From Rhodanobacter thiooxydans (GTDB taxonomy: Bacteria; Pseudomonadota; Gammaproteobacteria; Xanthomonadales; Rhodanobacteraceae): 64,000 nucleotides of DNA. Both the position numbers and the translations under genes were made by a program. The stretch lies in NCBI RefSeq assembly GCF_021545845.1, contig NZ_CP088923.1, positions 3,286,001 through 3,350,000 of the forward strand, in the 5' to 3' direction. Below are positions 1 through 7,977 of this stretch, piece by piece (the stretch's first letter is position 1; each line of letters opens with the position of its first letter). Under the pieces are notes generated by a model, which did not search any database, was not told the origin of the DNA, and worked only from the letters and a program-made list of their open reading frames with translations.

Positions 1-662
1 GAGATGATCACCGGCGAGACCATCAGCATGCCCATCGACATCAGCACGCTGGCCACCACCAGGTCGATGATCAGGAACGGAATGAACAGCAGAAAGCCCA
101 TCTGGAACGCGGTCTTAAGTTCCGAGGTGAGGAACGCCGGCATCGCCACCTTGAACGGCACCTCGGCCTTGCTGGCATAGGGCTTCTCGCCGGCCAGCCG
201 GGTGAACAGCGCCAGATCCGCCTCGCGGGTCTGATCCAGCATGAATTGCTTGAACGGCGCGGAGGCCACCGGCAGCGCCTGCTCGGCGGTGAGCTGGCCG
301 TCCATGTACGGTTTCACGCCGTCGGCGTAAGACTTGTTCAGCACCGGCGACATCACGAACAGGGTGAGGAACAGCGCCAGCCCCAGCAGCACCTGGTTCG
401 GCGGGGTCGATTGCGTGCCCAGCGCCTGGCGCAGGAAACCGAGCACGATGATGATGCGGGTGAACGAGGTCATCATCAGCGCGATCGCCGGCAGCAGGGT
501 CAGCGCGGTCATCAGCGCCAGCACCTGCAGCGACAGCGTCCAGTTCTGCCCGCCGCCGGGCACGTTCTGCACGTTGACCAGCGGAATGCCAGGCGGCGCC
601 GCCAGCGCCGCCAGCGGCAACAGCAGCAGCGACACGGCAACGATCCAGCGCCAGATCCTCAT
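1..662 (-). CDS. fliP: FliP, flagellar export gate protein (3' end cut by window)
   Basis: FliP is a core membrane protein of the flagellar type III export gate (FliPQR-FlhB-FlhA). The 220 codons visible begin MRIWRWIVAVSLLLLPLAAL, a cleavable signal peptide as usual for FliP. They continue through the conserved 'LSLQVLALMTALTLLPAIAL' and 'SFTRIIIVLGFLRQALGTQ' membrane regions and the late 'MGFLLFIPFLIIDLVVASVL' segment. Family members are about 245 to 250 residues, so roughly the last 25 to 30 codons are off the left edge. The start codon overlaps the fliO stop as ATGA, which indicates translational coupling in the fliLMNOP operon. Confidence 0.95.
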   Translation of the reverse strand, partial: MRIWRWIVAVSLLLLPLAALAAPPGIPLVNVQNVPGGGQNWTLSLQVLALMTALTLLPAIALMMTSFTRIIIVLGFLRQALGTQSTPPNQVLLGLALFLTLFVMSPVLNKSYADGVKPYMDGQLTAEQALPVASAPFKQFMLDQTREADLALFTRLAGEKPYASKAEVPFKVAMPAFLTSELKTAFQMGFLLFIPFLIIDLVVASVLMSMGMLMVSPVII

Positions 663-1069
663 GCGCCGCGCTTCCAGCGCGCCAGCAGTTCGCCGAACGC
701 AGGCAGCGGCGCCGCGGCGGGTTCGGCTGCCGCGGGTTCGGTCGGTACGCCCTCGTAGACGTGCAGCGTGCGCATGCCGCCCGGACCCACGCCGACCAGC
801 AGGCGCTTGCCGTCGGCGTCGAGCAGCAGCACGCGGTCGCGCGCGCCCACCGCCATCGCCTCCACGCAGCGAATGCGCCGCCCGCCCGGCCGGCTGCGCG
901 CCTGCAGCCGACGGCTCAGCCAGCCCGCCACGAAGATCATCGCCACCACCGCCGCCAGGCTGAGCAACACACGGAACAGCTCGCCGCCCACATTGACGTC
1001 GGCGGCGGGCAGCGCCGCCGGCGCCAGCGCCGCGACGACCCCATTCCCTATTCCCCATTCCCTATTCAC
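659..1069 (-). CDS. fliO: FliO, flagellar export apparatus protein
   Basis: FliO is a small bitopic membrane protein that helps assemble the FliP/FliR export gate. The 136 residues have one membrane segment at about residues 32 to 50, then the typical cytoplasmic FliO stretch 'SRRLQARSRPGGRRIRCVEAMAVGARDRVLLL' split over two strands. It lies 7 nt after fliN and overlaps fliP by 4 nt. The only plausible start is a GTG at 1069, because no ATG occurs before the membrane segment. The first ten codons (NREWGIGNG) are read through a heptad-type GGGAATA/GGGAATG repeat, so the N-terminus looks recently acquired. Confidence 0.85.
   Translation of the reverse strand: MNREWGIGNGVVAALAPAALPAADVNVGGELFRVLLSLAAVVAMIFVAGWLSRRLQARSRPGGRRIRCVEAMAVGARDRVLLLDADGKRLLVGVGPGGMRTLHVYEGVPTEPAAAEPAAAPLPAFGELLARWKRGA
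1043..1069. repeat. GGGAATA/GGGAATG heptad repeat at the fliO start
   Basis: Four near-identical 7-bp units on the minus strand, related to the (GAATCCC)n arrays at 6260-6290 and 10140-10237. Here the array overlaps the 5' end of fliO and encodes its first residues. Confidence 0.7.
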
Positions 1070-1076
1070 GGCTCTG

Positions 1077-1424
1077 TCACCGCAACTTGCGCACGCGCTC
1101 GGCCGGGCTGATCACGTCGGTCAGGCGGATGCCGAACTTCTCGTTGATCACCACCACCTCGCCGTGCGCGACCAGGGTGCCGTTGACGAACACGTCCAGC
1201 GGCTCGCCGGCGGCGCGGTCCAGTTCCACCACCGAGCCCTGGTTCAACTGCAGCAGGTTGCGGATACTGATGCGGGTGCGCCCGACTTCCATCGCCAGGG
1301 TCACCGGCACGTCGAGGATCATGTCGAGGTTGACGTCGCCGCTGCCGGCGGCGAGGCCGTGCAGCGAATCGAACTCGACGCGCTCGCCGGCGGGGGCCGA
1401 CGCAACTTCTGTGGGCTGGCTCAT
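1077..1424 (-). CDS. fliN: FliN, flagellar motor switch / C-ring protein
   Basis: FliN forms the lower C-ring with FliM and helps dock the export ATPase complex. The 115-residue protein ends in a SpoA (surface presentation of antigens) domain at about residues 38 to 112, including 'VPVTLAMEVGRTRISIRNLL' and 'GTLVAHGEVVVINEKFGIRL'. The start ATG at 1424 overlaps the fliM stop as ATGA. A longer open frame reaching 1934 is the antisense-free shadow inside fliM and is not used. Length and motifs match standard FliN. Confidence 0.95.
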   Translation of the reverse strand: MSQPTEVASAPAGERVEFDSLHGLAAGSGDVNLDMILDVPVTLAMEVGRTRISIRNLLQLNQGSVVELDRAAGEPLDVFVNGTLVAHGEVVVINEKFGIRLTDVISPAERVRKLR

Positions 1425-2437
1425 GCTGGATTCTTCTCTTTGAATTGATCGCCGGCCGCGCGCTTCTCGCGCCGACCGGCCTGGGCATGGAAACGCACGG
1501 CGTTGCGGCCGCCTGACTGGCCGTAGTGACCGCGGAACACCGGCACGTCCTCGGCGTAGACGGTGGCCAGCTCCGGCAGTTGCACCGGGATCACGTCGCC
1601 CGGGCGCAGGTGCAGGAACTCGCCGAGACTGAGGCGCACGTCGAGCAGCAGCGAACTCAGGTCTACCTCCGCGTCGAACACTTCCTCCTGCAGCATCTCC
1701 GCCCAGCGGTCGTCGCGGTCGGCGCGGTCGCTCTGCACGCCGGCGTCGAGCAGGGTTCGGATCGGCTCGACCATCGCGTACGGCAGGGTCAGGTGGATCT
1801 CGCCGCCACCGCCGTCGAGCTCGACGTGGAAGCGCGACACCACCACCGTCTCGGTCGGGCTGACGATGTTGGCGAACTGCGGGTTGATCTCGGAGTTTTG
1901 GTATTCGAACTGCAGTTCCAGCACCGGCGCCCATGCTTCGACCATCGCACCGAACAGCTCCTCCAGCATGATCTGGATCACCCGGTTCTCGGTGGCGGTG
2001 AAGTCGCGGCCCTCGATGCGGGCATGGAAGCGCCCGTCGCCGCCGAAAAAGTTGTCGATCACGGTGAACACCAGGCGCGGCTCGAACACTACCAGCGCGG
2101 TGCCGCGCAACGGCTTGATGCGCACCAGGTTCAGGTTGCTCGGCACCGCCAGGCTGTGCACGTACTCGGCGAACTTGACCATCTTCACGCCCAGCACCGA
2201 GACCTCGCAGGTCTTGCGCAGCACGTTGAACACGCCCAGCCGGAAGAACCGCGCGAAGCGCTCGTTGACCATCTCCAGCGTGGGCAACCGCCCGCGCACG
2301 ATGCGGTCCTGCTGGGTGAAGTCGTACGTGACCACCGCGTCGCTGGGCGGCGGCTCGTCGCCGCCGGTGGCCACCGCGCCGCCGCTGACGCCGTCCAGCA
2401 GCGCGTCGATCTCGTCCTGGGAAAGCAGATCGCTCAT
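1421..2437 (-). CDS. fliM: FliM, flagellar motor switch protein
   Basis: FliM is the C-ring protein that binds phosphorylated CheY and sets rotation direction. The N-terminal CheY-binding peptide MSDLLSQDEIDALLDGVSGG is intact. It is followed by the CheC-like middle domain (about residues 45 to 230) and a C-terminal SpoA domain. At 338 residues it has the normal length. It lies 16 nt after fliL and overlaps fliN by 4 nt, inside the fliL operon driven by the sigma-54 site at 3015-3029. Confidence 0.96.
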   Translation of the reverse strand: MSDLLSQDEIDALLDGVSGGAVATGGDEPPPSDAVVTYDFTQQDRIVRGRLPTLEMVNERFARFFRLGVFNVLRKTCEVSVLGVKMVKFAEYVHSLAVPSNLNLVRIKPLRGTALVVFEPRLVFTVIDNFFGGDGRFHARIEGRDFTATENRVIQIMLEELFGAMVEAWAPVLELQFEYQNSEINPQFANIVSPTETVVVSRFHVELDGGGGEIHLTLPYAMVEPIRTLLDAGVQSDRADRDDRWAEMLQEEVFDAEVDLSSLLLDVRLSLGEFLHLRPGDVIPVQLPELATVYAEDVPVFRGHYGQSGGRNAVRFHAQAGRREKRAAGDQFKEKNPA

Positions 2438-2453
2438 GCCTGCGGCCCTTCCG

Positions 2454-2954
2454 TCACTGCATCACGAAACTGGTGAAGTACAGCGCGTCGATGCCGGGAC
2501 GGCCGAGCCGCGCCCTGACGATCTTGCGCACGGCGACCAGCGCATCGGCCTGCACCTTCTGGCGCCCGGCGGTATCGCTGATGATGGCGAAGTCCTGGTT
2601 GCTGAACAGCGCCACCAGCGCATCGCGGATCACCGGGTCGGCGCCCTTGGCCACCTCGATCGCGGCAGGGTCGTGCGACATCAGGGTGACGCCGACCTGC
2701 AGGTAGCGCAGCGATTCGGCGTCACGGAAATTCACCACGAAGGCCGGGTCCAGCGGCAGGTAGAGTTCGGCCTGGGCAACCTTCGGTGTCGACTTGCCGG
2801 CCTTGCCCGGCACGGACTGGCGCGACCGCCACACATAGCCGCCGATGCCCAACGCCAGCAGCAGCACCACCGACACTGCGATCACCAGCGGCTTGCGGCT
2901 CTTGCGCTCCGGCGGGGTATCCACCACCTCGCCAGCTTGTTCCTCGTCGACCAT
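2454..2954 (-). CDS. fliL: FliL, flagellar basal body-associated protein
   Basis: FliL is a bitopic inner-membrane protein that supports stator function around the rotor. The 166 residues have a short acidic cytoplasmic head, a membrane segment at about residues 22 to 42 (PLVIAVSVVLLLALGIGGY) and a periplasmic FliL domain ending 'IDALYFTSFVMQ'. The ATG at 2954 is chosen over an upstream one at 2993 because GAGG lies about 8 nt before it and the family starts just before this acidic head. It is the first gene of fliLMNOP. Confidence 0.93.
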   Translation of the reverse strand: MVDEEQAGEVVDTPPERKSRKPLVIAVSVVLLLALGIGGYVWRSRQSVPGKAGKSTPKVAQAELYLPLDPAFVVNFRDAESLRYLQVGVTLMSHDPAAIEVAKGADPVIRDALVALFSNQDFAIISDTAGRQKVQADALVAVRKIVRARLGRPGIDALYFTSFVMQ

Positions 2955-3014
2955 GAAAACCTCGATCCACAGATGATTGAAAGACACGCGCAACGCGCGT
3001 GCCCAGCATCAAAA

Positions 3015-3029
3015 GCAAGCCGCGTGCCA
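3015..3029 (-). promoter_or_regulatory. Sigma-54 promoter for the fliL operon
   Basis: The minus strand reads TGGCACG-CGGC-TTGC, followed by TTTT. This is essentially the full sigma-54 consensus (TGGCACG-N4-TTGCW) with GG and GC separated by exactly 10 nt. Transcription would start near 3003, about 50 nt before the fliL ATG at 2954. It sits in the 262-nt gap between fliK and fliL, so fliLMNOP can be transcribed independently of fliEFGHIJK. Confidence 0.9.
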
Positions 3030-3216
3030 TCGGCGGAAAACCTTGTACCAGCTCGCTTCATGACGAACGAAGCGGCGTGCGCGGCGCTTTCTTGACGGGC
3101 GCCGGCGGGTCGTCGCGACGCGATCTCGGCGCGGTGTTTCCCGCAAAAGTTCCGCCCGCGCGCGACAGTCGAGGCCGCCGGCCAAGAGGCAGCGGCAGGA
3201 CGAGGTGCGGGCGAAC

Positions 3217-4317
3217 TCAGGCGAACGCGTCGAGCAGGCCGATCCTGGCCACGGTCATCGGCGCGGCGCCATGGATGTCGGCGATCTCCTCCAGCGCGCC
3301 GCCGCCGCCTGCGTGCCCGCGGCGGTCGCCGCGATCGTGCTGACCGACTTCGGCGTGGCCGAGCGACAGGCCATGCCGCGCCAGCATCTGGTCCAGCAGC
3401 GGCAGACTCTGCTGCACCGCCGGCACTGCTGCCGCGTGCTGCGCGCTGAACACCACGTCGACGCGACCGTGGCTCACGCTGACGCTGACATCGAGCGAAC
3501 CGAGTTCCTCCGGATGCAGGCGAATCCGCGCCTGCTTGACGTTCTGTCCGCTCAGCCAGACCAACTGCTGGCCCAGATCCTGGGCGAACGACGGACTGGT
3601 CGGCGACGTGGGCAGTTGCAGCTGATGCACCGCAGGCGGCGCGGCGGCCGCGGGCGGCGCCGGCAGTACGGCGGCGGCGGCGTGCGCCTGCGCTGCCTGC
3701 TTGTTGAGCGCGTCCGCGGCCGATGGTACAGCCTGCGCCGGCGCCAGCATGCTGGCCGCCAGCGGCACGATGTTGACGGGCGCAGCGGCCGGGCTGGCCG
3801 CCACCGCGAGCTGCAGCATGGCGGCAGCCTGCGCGTCGCCGGTCGCCCCCTTGCCGCCCGACGGCGGCGCGCCGGCGACCGCTCTGGCGCCACCGGCGAC
3901 GGGCGGCCACACGCCGGCCAGCGACGAGCCGAGCAAGGCGAGCATGGCATCCGCCACGGCGGGTGCCGGCTCGTCGCCCGGCTCGCGCCGTGGCGCCGAT
4001 CCGTCCGCTGCGGTCACGTCCGCCAGTTCCGCCTGCACGGGTACGGGTACCGGTACTGCCGCCGCGACGTCCGGTTTCGCCGCGGGCACGGCAGCGGCCG
4101 AGGGGTCGCGCGGCGAGCGCGCTGCCGACGTCGGCTGGCGCTCGTCCTGCTGCCCACCCGATGCCTCGTTCGCGCTGTCGGGTTCTTGCCGCTGTCGCGC
4201 GGCGTGCAGCTGGCTGTCGAAACCGGTCGGTGTCGCGTTGCCGTCGCGCGGCTCGACGGCGGCTCGCGAGGCGGCCGCGCTGGCGGCGCTGGGTGCAGCG
4301 GGGGCGGAAACAGTCAT
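3217..4317 (-). CDS. fliK: FliK, hook-length control protein
   Basis: FliK is a secreted molecular ruler that sets hook length and triggers the switch to late substrates through FlhB. The 366-residue protein has a long low-complexity Ala/Pro-rich N-terminal part, as is normal for FliK. A C-terminal Flg_hook domain follows at about residues 255 to 340, with the signature 'ARIRLHPEELGSLDVSVSVS'. The ATG at 4317 (MTVSAPAAPS) is preferred over the one four codons upstream. The C-terminal tail after the hook domain is glycine- and histidine-rich. Confidence 0.88.
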   Translation of the reverse strand: MTVSAPAAPSAASAAASRAAVEPRDGNATPTGFDSQLHAARQRQEPDSANEASGGQQDERQPTSAARSPRDPSAAAVPAAKPDVAAAVPVPVPVQAELADVTAADGSAPRREPGDEPAPAVADAMLALLGSSLAGVWPPVAGGARAVAGAPPSGGKGATGDAQAAAMLQLAVAASPAAAPVNIVPLAASMLAPAQAVPSAADALNKQAAQAHAAAAVLPAPPAAAAPPAVHQLQLPTSPTSPSFAQDLGQQLVWLSGQNVKQARIRLHPEELGSLDVSVSVSHGRVDVVFSAQHAAAVPAVQQSLPLLDQMLARHGLSLGHAEVGQHDRGDRRGHAGGGGALEEIADIHGAAPMTVARIGLLDAFA

Positions 4318-4408
4318 GGCGTGGACCATCCTTCAGCAAGGGATGCGCACGACGGGCGGCGGCGCGGCCAACCAACCCGCACGAGCGACGGCAGGGCGGG
4401 CTCGATGT

Positions 4409-4834
4409 TCATCGCAGCCTCCGGTATTGCATGCGTTCGTCGAGCTCGGCCTGCTCGTGGCGGTCGGCGGCACGGCGCTCTTCCTCGCGGTGCTGCGAGA
4501 CCACGCTGTCCAGCGCGCTCTCGCGCGCATGCGCATGGCGCCATTGCTCGCGCAGCCGGCTCAACTGGCGGTGCTGGCGGTCCAGCTCGGCCTGCTGCTG
4601 CACGATCGCGCGGTCGATGCGCTCCACGAATTGCTGCCGGTTGAGCAGCGCCGTCACGCTCTGCGCCGCGTCGCCGGCCGCCGCGTACTCCAGCCGGTAG
4701 CGTTGCAGCTCGGCGAGCTGATGCTCGGCCCGGGCCAGCAACTGCTGCTGCGTCGCCAGCTGCGCCAGCGCAGCCTCGCTGCGCTGGCGGGCCTGTTCCA
4801 CCGCAGGCTCCAGCTGTTTCGCGCGCGAGTTCAT
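4409..4834 (-). CDS. fliJ: FliJ, export ATPase stalk / chaperone escort
   Basis: FliJ is the coiled-coil stalk of the FliI ATPase ring and recycles export chaperones. The 141 residues are almost entirely helical and heptad-like, rich in Q, R, E and A, with no membrane segment. Identity rests on the position directly after fliI (ATGA overlap at 4831-4834), the length and the coiled-coil character, since the FliJ sequence is poorly conserved. Confidence 0.88.
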   Translation of the reverse strand: MNSRAKQLEPAVEQARQRSEAALAQLATQQQLLARAEHQLAELQRYRLEYAAAGDAAQSVTALLNRQQFVERIDRAIVQQQAELDRQHRQLSRLREQWRHAHARESALDSVVSQHREEERRAADRHEQAELDERMQYRRLR

Positions 4835-6198
4835 GCAGCCACCTGCGCGGCAAGGGCGTCAAGGTTTTCCACCGCCGCTTCGAGCGTCATCGGTTCGTCG
4901 ACTTCCTGCTGCAGGAACGCGCGCAGCTGCGGCCACATCTCGATCGCCTGGTCGACCTGCGGGTCGGAGCCTTTCTGGTACGCGCCCACCGCGATCAGGT
5001 CGCGCTGCTGGCGATAGGCGGAATAGACCTGGCGGAAGCGTTGCGCCGCGCGCAGGTGCTCGCGGCTCACCACCGCCGGCATCACGCGGCTGATCGAGGC
5101 CTCGATGTCGATCGCCGGGTAGTGGCCGGCTTCGGCGAGGTCGCGCGACAGCACGACATGGCCGTCCAGGATCGCGCGCGCGGCGTCGGCGATCGGGTCG
5201 TGGCGGTAGTCGTCGCCCTCGGTGAGCACGGTGTAGAACGCGGTGATCGAGCCGCGCCCCTCAGCGTCGTTGCCGGCGCGCTCGACCAGCGCCGGCATCA
5301 TCGCGAACACCGACGGCGGGTAGCCCTTGGTCGCCGGCGGCTCGCCGATCGCCAGCGCGATCTCGCGCTGCGCCTGGGCGTAGCGGGTCAGCGAATCCAT
5401 CAGCAGCAGCACGCGCTGGCCGCGGTCGCGGAACCATTCGGCGATCGCAGTGGCGTACTGCGCGCCGCGCAGGCGCTTCAGCGGCGGCGCGTCGGCCGGC
5501 GCGGCGACGATCACCGCGCGCGCCCTGCCCTCCGGCCCCAGCGTGTGCTCGACGAATTCCTTCACCTCGCGACCGCGCTCGCCGATCAGGCCGACCACCA
5601 CCACGTCGGCGTTGGTGTAACGGGTCATCATGCCGAGCAGGGTCGACTTGCCCACGCCGGAACCGGCGAACAGGCCCAGCCGCTGGCCGCGGCCGACGGT
5701 GAGCAGCGCGTTGATCGCGCGCACGCCGACGTCCAGCGGCGCGTCGATCGGCTTGCGCGCCATCGGGTTGATCGGTTCGCGCTTGAGCGCGGCGTGCTCG
5801 TCCGACGCCAGCGCGCCCAGCCCGTCCAGCGGCACGCCGTCGGCGCCGACCACGCGGCCGAGCAGGCCCATGCCGACCGGCAGGCCGCCGCTGCGCGCGT
5901 ACGGGCGCACACGCGCGTTCGGCAGCACGCCGTGCATGTCGCCCACCGGCATCAGCAGCAGGCGTTCGTCGGCAAAGCCGACCACTTCGGTCTCCAGCGT
6001 GGCGCCGTCGGCGGTGTCGACCAGGCAACGCGCGCCGAGCGCGGCCTCGCAGCCTTCCGCCTCCAGGGTCAGCCCGACCACGCGACGCAGGCTGCCCTCC
6101 ACCACCAGCGTGCGCTCCGCCTGGGCGCGCGCGCCCAACCGCGCGAACTGGCGTTGCCAGTTCGCCCGCCGCGCGGCGATGAACGCCTCCGTATTCAC
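4831..6198 (-). CDS. fliI: FliI, flagellum-specific export ATPase
   Basis: FliI is the hexameric ATPase that energises unloading of flagellar export substrates. The 455 residues show the F1-beta-like fold: Walker [13 protein letters not shown] at about residues 175 to 186, Walker B '[16 protein letters not shown]' at about 257 to 272, and '[15 protein letters not shown]' between them. Length is normal. A 142-nt spacer full of repeats separates it from fliH upstream, unlike the tight packing elsewhere in the operon. Confidence 0.97.
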   Translation of the reverse strand: MNTEAFIAARRANWQRQFARLGARAQAERTLVVEGSLRRVVGLTLEAEGCEAALGARCLVDTADGATLETEVVGFADERLLLMPVGDMHGVLPNARVRPYARSGGLPVGMGLLGRVVGADGVPLDGLGALASDEHAALKREPINPMARKPIDAPLDVGVRAINALLTVGRGQRLGLFAGSGVGKSTLLGMMTRYTNADVVVVGLIGERGREVKEFVEHTLGPEGRARAVIVAAPADAPPLKRLRGAQYATAIAEWFRDRGQRVLLLMDSLTRYAQAQREIALAIGEPPATKGYPPSVFAMMPALVERAGNDAEGRGSITAFYTVLTEGDDYRHDPIADAARAILDGHVVLSRDLAEAGHYPAIDIEASISRVMPAVVSREHLRAAQRFRQVYSAYRQQRDLIAVGAYQKGSDPQVDQAIEMWPQLRAFLQQEVDEPMTLEAAVENLDALAAQVAA

Positions 6199-6217
6199 TC
6201 AGCGCCCCACCGCTTTT

Positions 6218-6323
6218 GTAGGAGCCCGCTGGCGGGCGACGCTCTTGCTTCCGCTCTTGCGAATCCCGAATCCCGAATCCCGAATCCCGGCCAGAAAAGC
6301 ATCGCCCGCCAGCGGGCTCCTAC
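6218..6323. repeat. Inverted GTAG-headed REP pair flanking a (GAATCCC)4 array
   Basis: Two REP units face each other: GTAGGAGCCCGCTGGCGGGC at 6218-6237 and its inverted partner ending GCGGGCTCCTAC at 6323. Between them (6260-6290) are four tandem GAATCCC units. The arrangement resembles the paired GTAG REP elements described in Xanthomonadales (for example SMAG elements of Stenotrophomonas), which are mobilised by RAYT transposases. It lies inside the fliE-K operon, between fliH and fliI, and could fold in the transcript. Confidence 0.85.
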
Positions 6324-6340
6324 AAGGGCGGTCGCGGCGA

Positions 6341-6961
6341 TCATTCGGCGGATCCTGTGCTGTCGCCGAGGACGGCGTCGATCAATGCCGCCAGGCGGGT
6401 TTCCACCCGTGCATCCAGCCGCGAACGCTCGCTTTCCAGACGGCAGTCGCCGCGCGCGAGTGTTGCGTCGGCCAGCAGCTGCCAGTGCGTTTCGGCGGCG
6501 CCCGATTCGCGCAGCAGGGCCAAGTCGTCAGGATGCAGGTGCACGCGCAACTCGCGCGTGGCCGCCGGCAGGGCGGTGGCCGCCTGGCGCACCGCCTGGA
6601 TGACCAGCGCGGGCGACAGCTGCAGTTCGTGCGCGATCACCCGCTGCGCCACGATCATGGCCAGCCGCGCCAGCTCCTGCCCAGTCTGCTCGTCGAGCTG
6701 CTGCAGCGGGCGCGCGGCCGCGTCGTACAGCGCGTCGAGTTCGGCCAGGCGCTGGCGCAGCTGCTGCTGCGCCGCGGCGGCGCCTTCGGCGTGGCCTGCC
6801 ACATAGCCTTCCTCGCGCGCCTGCTGCTCGAGCGCCGCCAGCTCGCGTACGGTCGGCGGTGGCGGCGCGTTGGCCGCTGCCGACGCAGTCGGCCCGGTGC
6901 CCACGTTCGGCAGCTCCCAGCGCTGGAAATCCGCCGCCACATTGTGGATGGTGGCGGTCAT
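6341..6961 (-). CDS. fliH: FliH, flagellar export ATPase regulator
   Basis: FliH is the peripheral stator/regulator that holds FliI at the C-ring. The 206-residue protein has a Pro/Ala-rich head, a central charged stretch 'REEGYVAGHAEGAAAAQQQL' carrying the GxxxG-type repeats of FliH, and a C-terminal globular part. The start ATG shares one base with the fliG stop (TGATG at 6959-6963), so the two are translationally coupled. Confidence 0.9.
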   Translation of the reverse strand: MTATIHNVAADFQRWELPNVGTGPTASAAANAPPPPTVRELAALEQQAREEGYVAGHAEGAAAAQQQLRQRLAELDALYDAAARPLQQLDEQTGQELARLAMIVAQRVIAHELQLSPALVIQAVRQAATALPAATRELRVHLHPDDLALLRESGAAETHWQLLADATLARGDCRLESERSRLDARVETRLAALIDAVLGDSTGSAE

Positions 6962-7977
6962 CAGACGAATTCATCCCCGCCCGAGGTGAGGCTGAGCTGG
7001 CCGGCGTCGGAAAGCTTGCGGGCGATACCCAGCACCTCCTTCTGCGCCGCGTCGACTTCGCTCAGGCGCACCGGCCCCTTCACCTCGAGGTCGTCGCGCA
7101 TCATGTCGGCGGCGCGCTTGGACATGTTGGCGAAGATCTTCTCGCGCACCGCCGGTTCGGCGCCCTTGAGCGCGGTGATCAGGGTGCCCGATGGCACCTC
7201 GCGCAGCAGCAGCTGCATGCCGCGGTCGTCCAGTTCGGCGAGGTCCTCGAACACGAACATCAAGTCCTCGATGCGCCCGCCTAGCGCGTCGTCCTGGCTG
7301 CGGATGGCCGCCATCAGTTCGGTTTCGCGGCTGGTTTCCATCGCGTTGAGGATGTCGGCGGCGGCTTTCAGCCCGCCGACGCTGGCGGACTTGAGCTTCT
7401 TGTTGTTGCCGGAGAACTGGCGCTCCATGATCTCGTCCAGCTCGTTCAGCGCATGCGGCTGCACGCCATCGAGCGTGGCGATGCGCATCACCGCGTCCGA
7501 ACGCACGCGCGGCGGCAGGTAGCCGATCACCTCGGCGGCCTGGTCGGGCTCCAGGTGTGCCAGCACCAGCGCGATGATCTGCGGGTGTTCCTGGCTGATC
7601 ATCTCGGCGATGGCGCGGCTTTCCATCCACTTGAGCGATTCCAGCCCCTTGCTGCTGCGCCCGAGCAGGATGCGGTCGATCAGCCCGCCGGCCTTGGTCT
7701 CGCCCAGCGCATTGGTGAGGATCTTGCGGATGTATTCCTCGGTGCCGACACCCAGTGAAGTCTGCTGGCCCATGTCCTGGTTGAGCCGGGTCAGTGCGTG
7801 CTCGACGTGTTCGCGCGAGACGCTGGTGAGCCCCGCCATCGCGGTACCCACCGCCTGCACGTCGCGCGCGCTGAGGTGCTTGAGCACCTCGGCGGCATCC
7901 TGCTCACCCAGCGTCAGCAGCAGAATTGCCGCGCGCTGCGCACCGGTGACGGATGCGTCGGAACGATTAGTTGCCAT
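6961..7977 (-). CDS. fliG: FliG, flagellar motor switch protein
   Basis: FliG is the torque-generating rotor protein that sits between the MS-ring and FliM. It has 338 residues in three FliG domains. The EHPQ motif region is present as 'ISQEHPQIIALVLAHLEPDQ', and the C-terminal charged helix that meets MotA as 'LDDRGMQLLLREVPSGTLI'. The start overlaps the fliF 3' end by 11 nt. The annotation is routine and the length is normal. Confidence 0.97.
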   Translation of the reverse strand: MATNRSDASVTGAQRAAILLLTLGEQDAAEVLKHLSARDVQAVGTAMAGLTSVSREHVEHALTRLNQDMGQQTSLGVGTEEYIRKILTNALGETKAGGLIDRILLGRSSKGLESLKWMESRAIAEMISQEHPQIIALVLAHLEPDQAAEVIGYLPPRVRSDAVMRIATLDGVQPHALNELDEIMERQFSGNNKKLKSASVGGLKAAADILNAMETSRETELMAAIRSQDDALGGRIEDLMFVFEDLAELDDRGMQLLLREVPSGTLITALKGAEPAVREKIFANMSKRAADMMRDDLEVKGPVRLSEVDAAQKEVLGIARKLSDAGQLSLTSGGDEFV

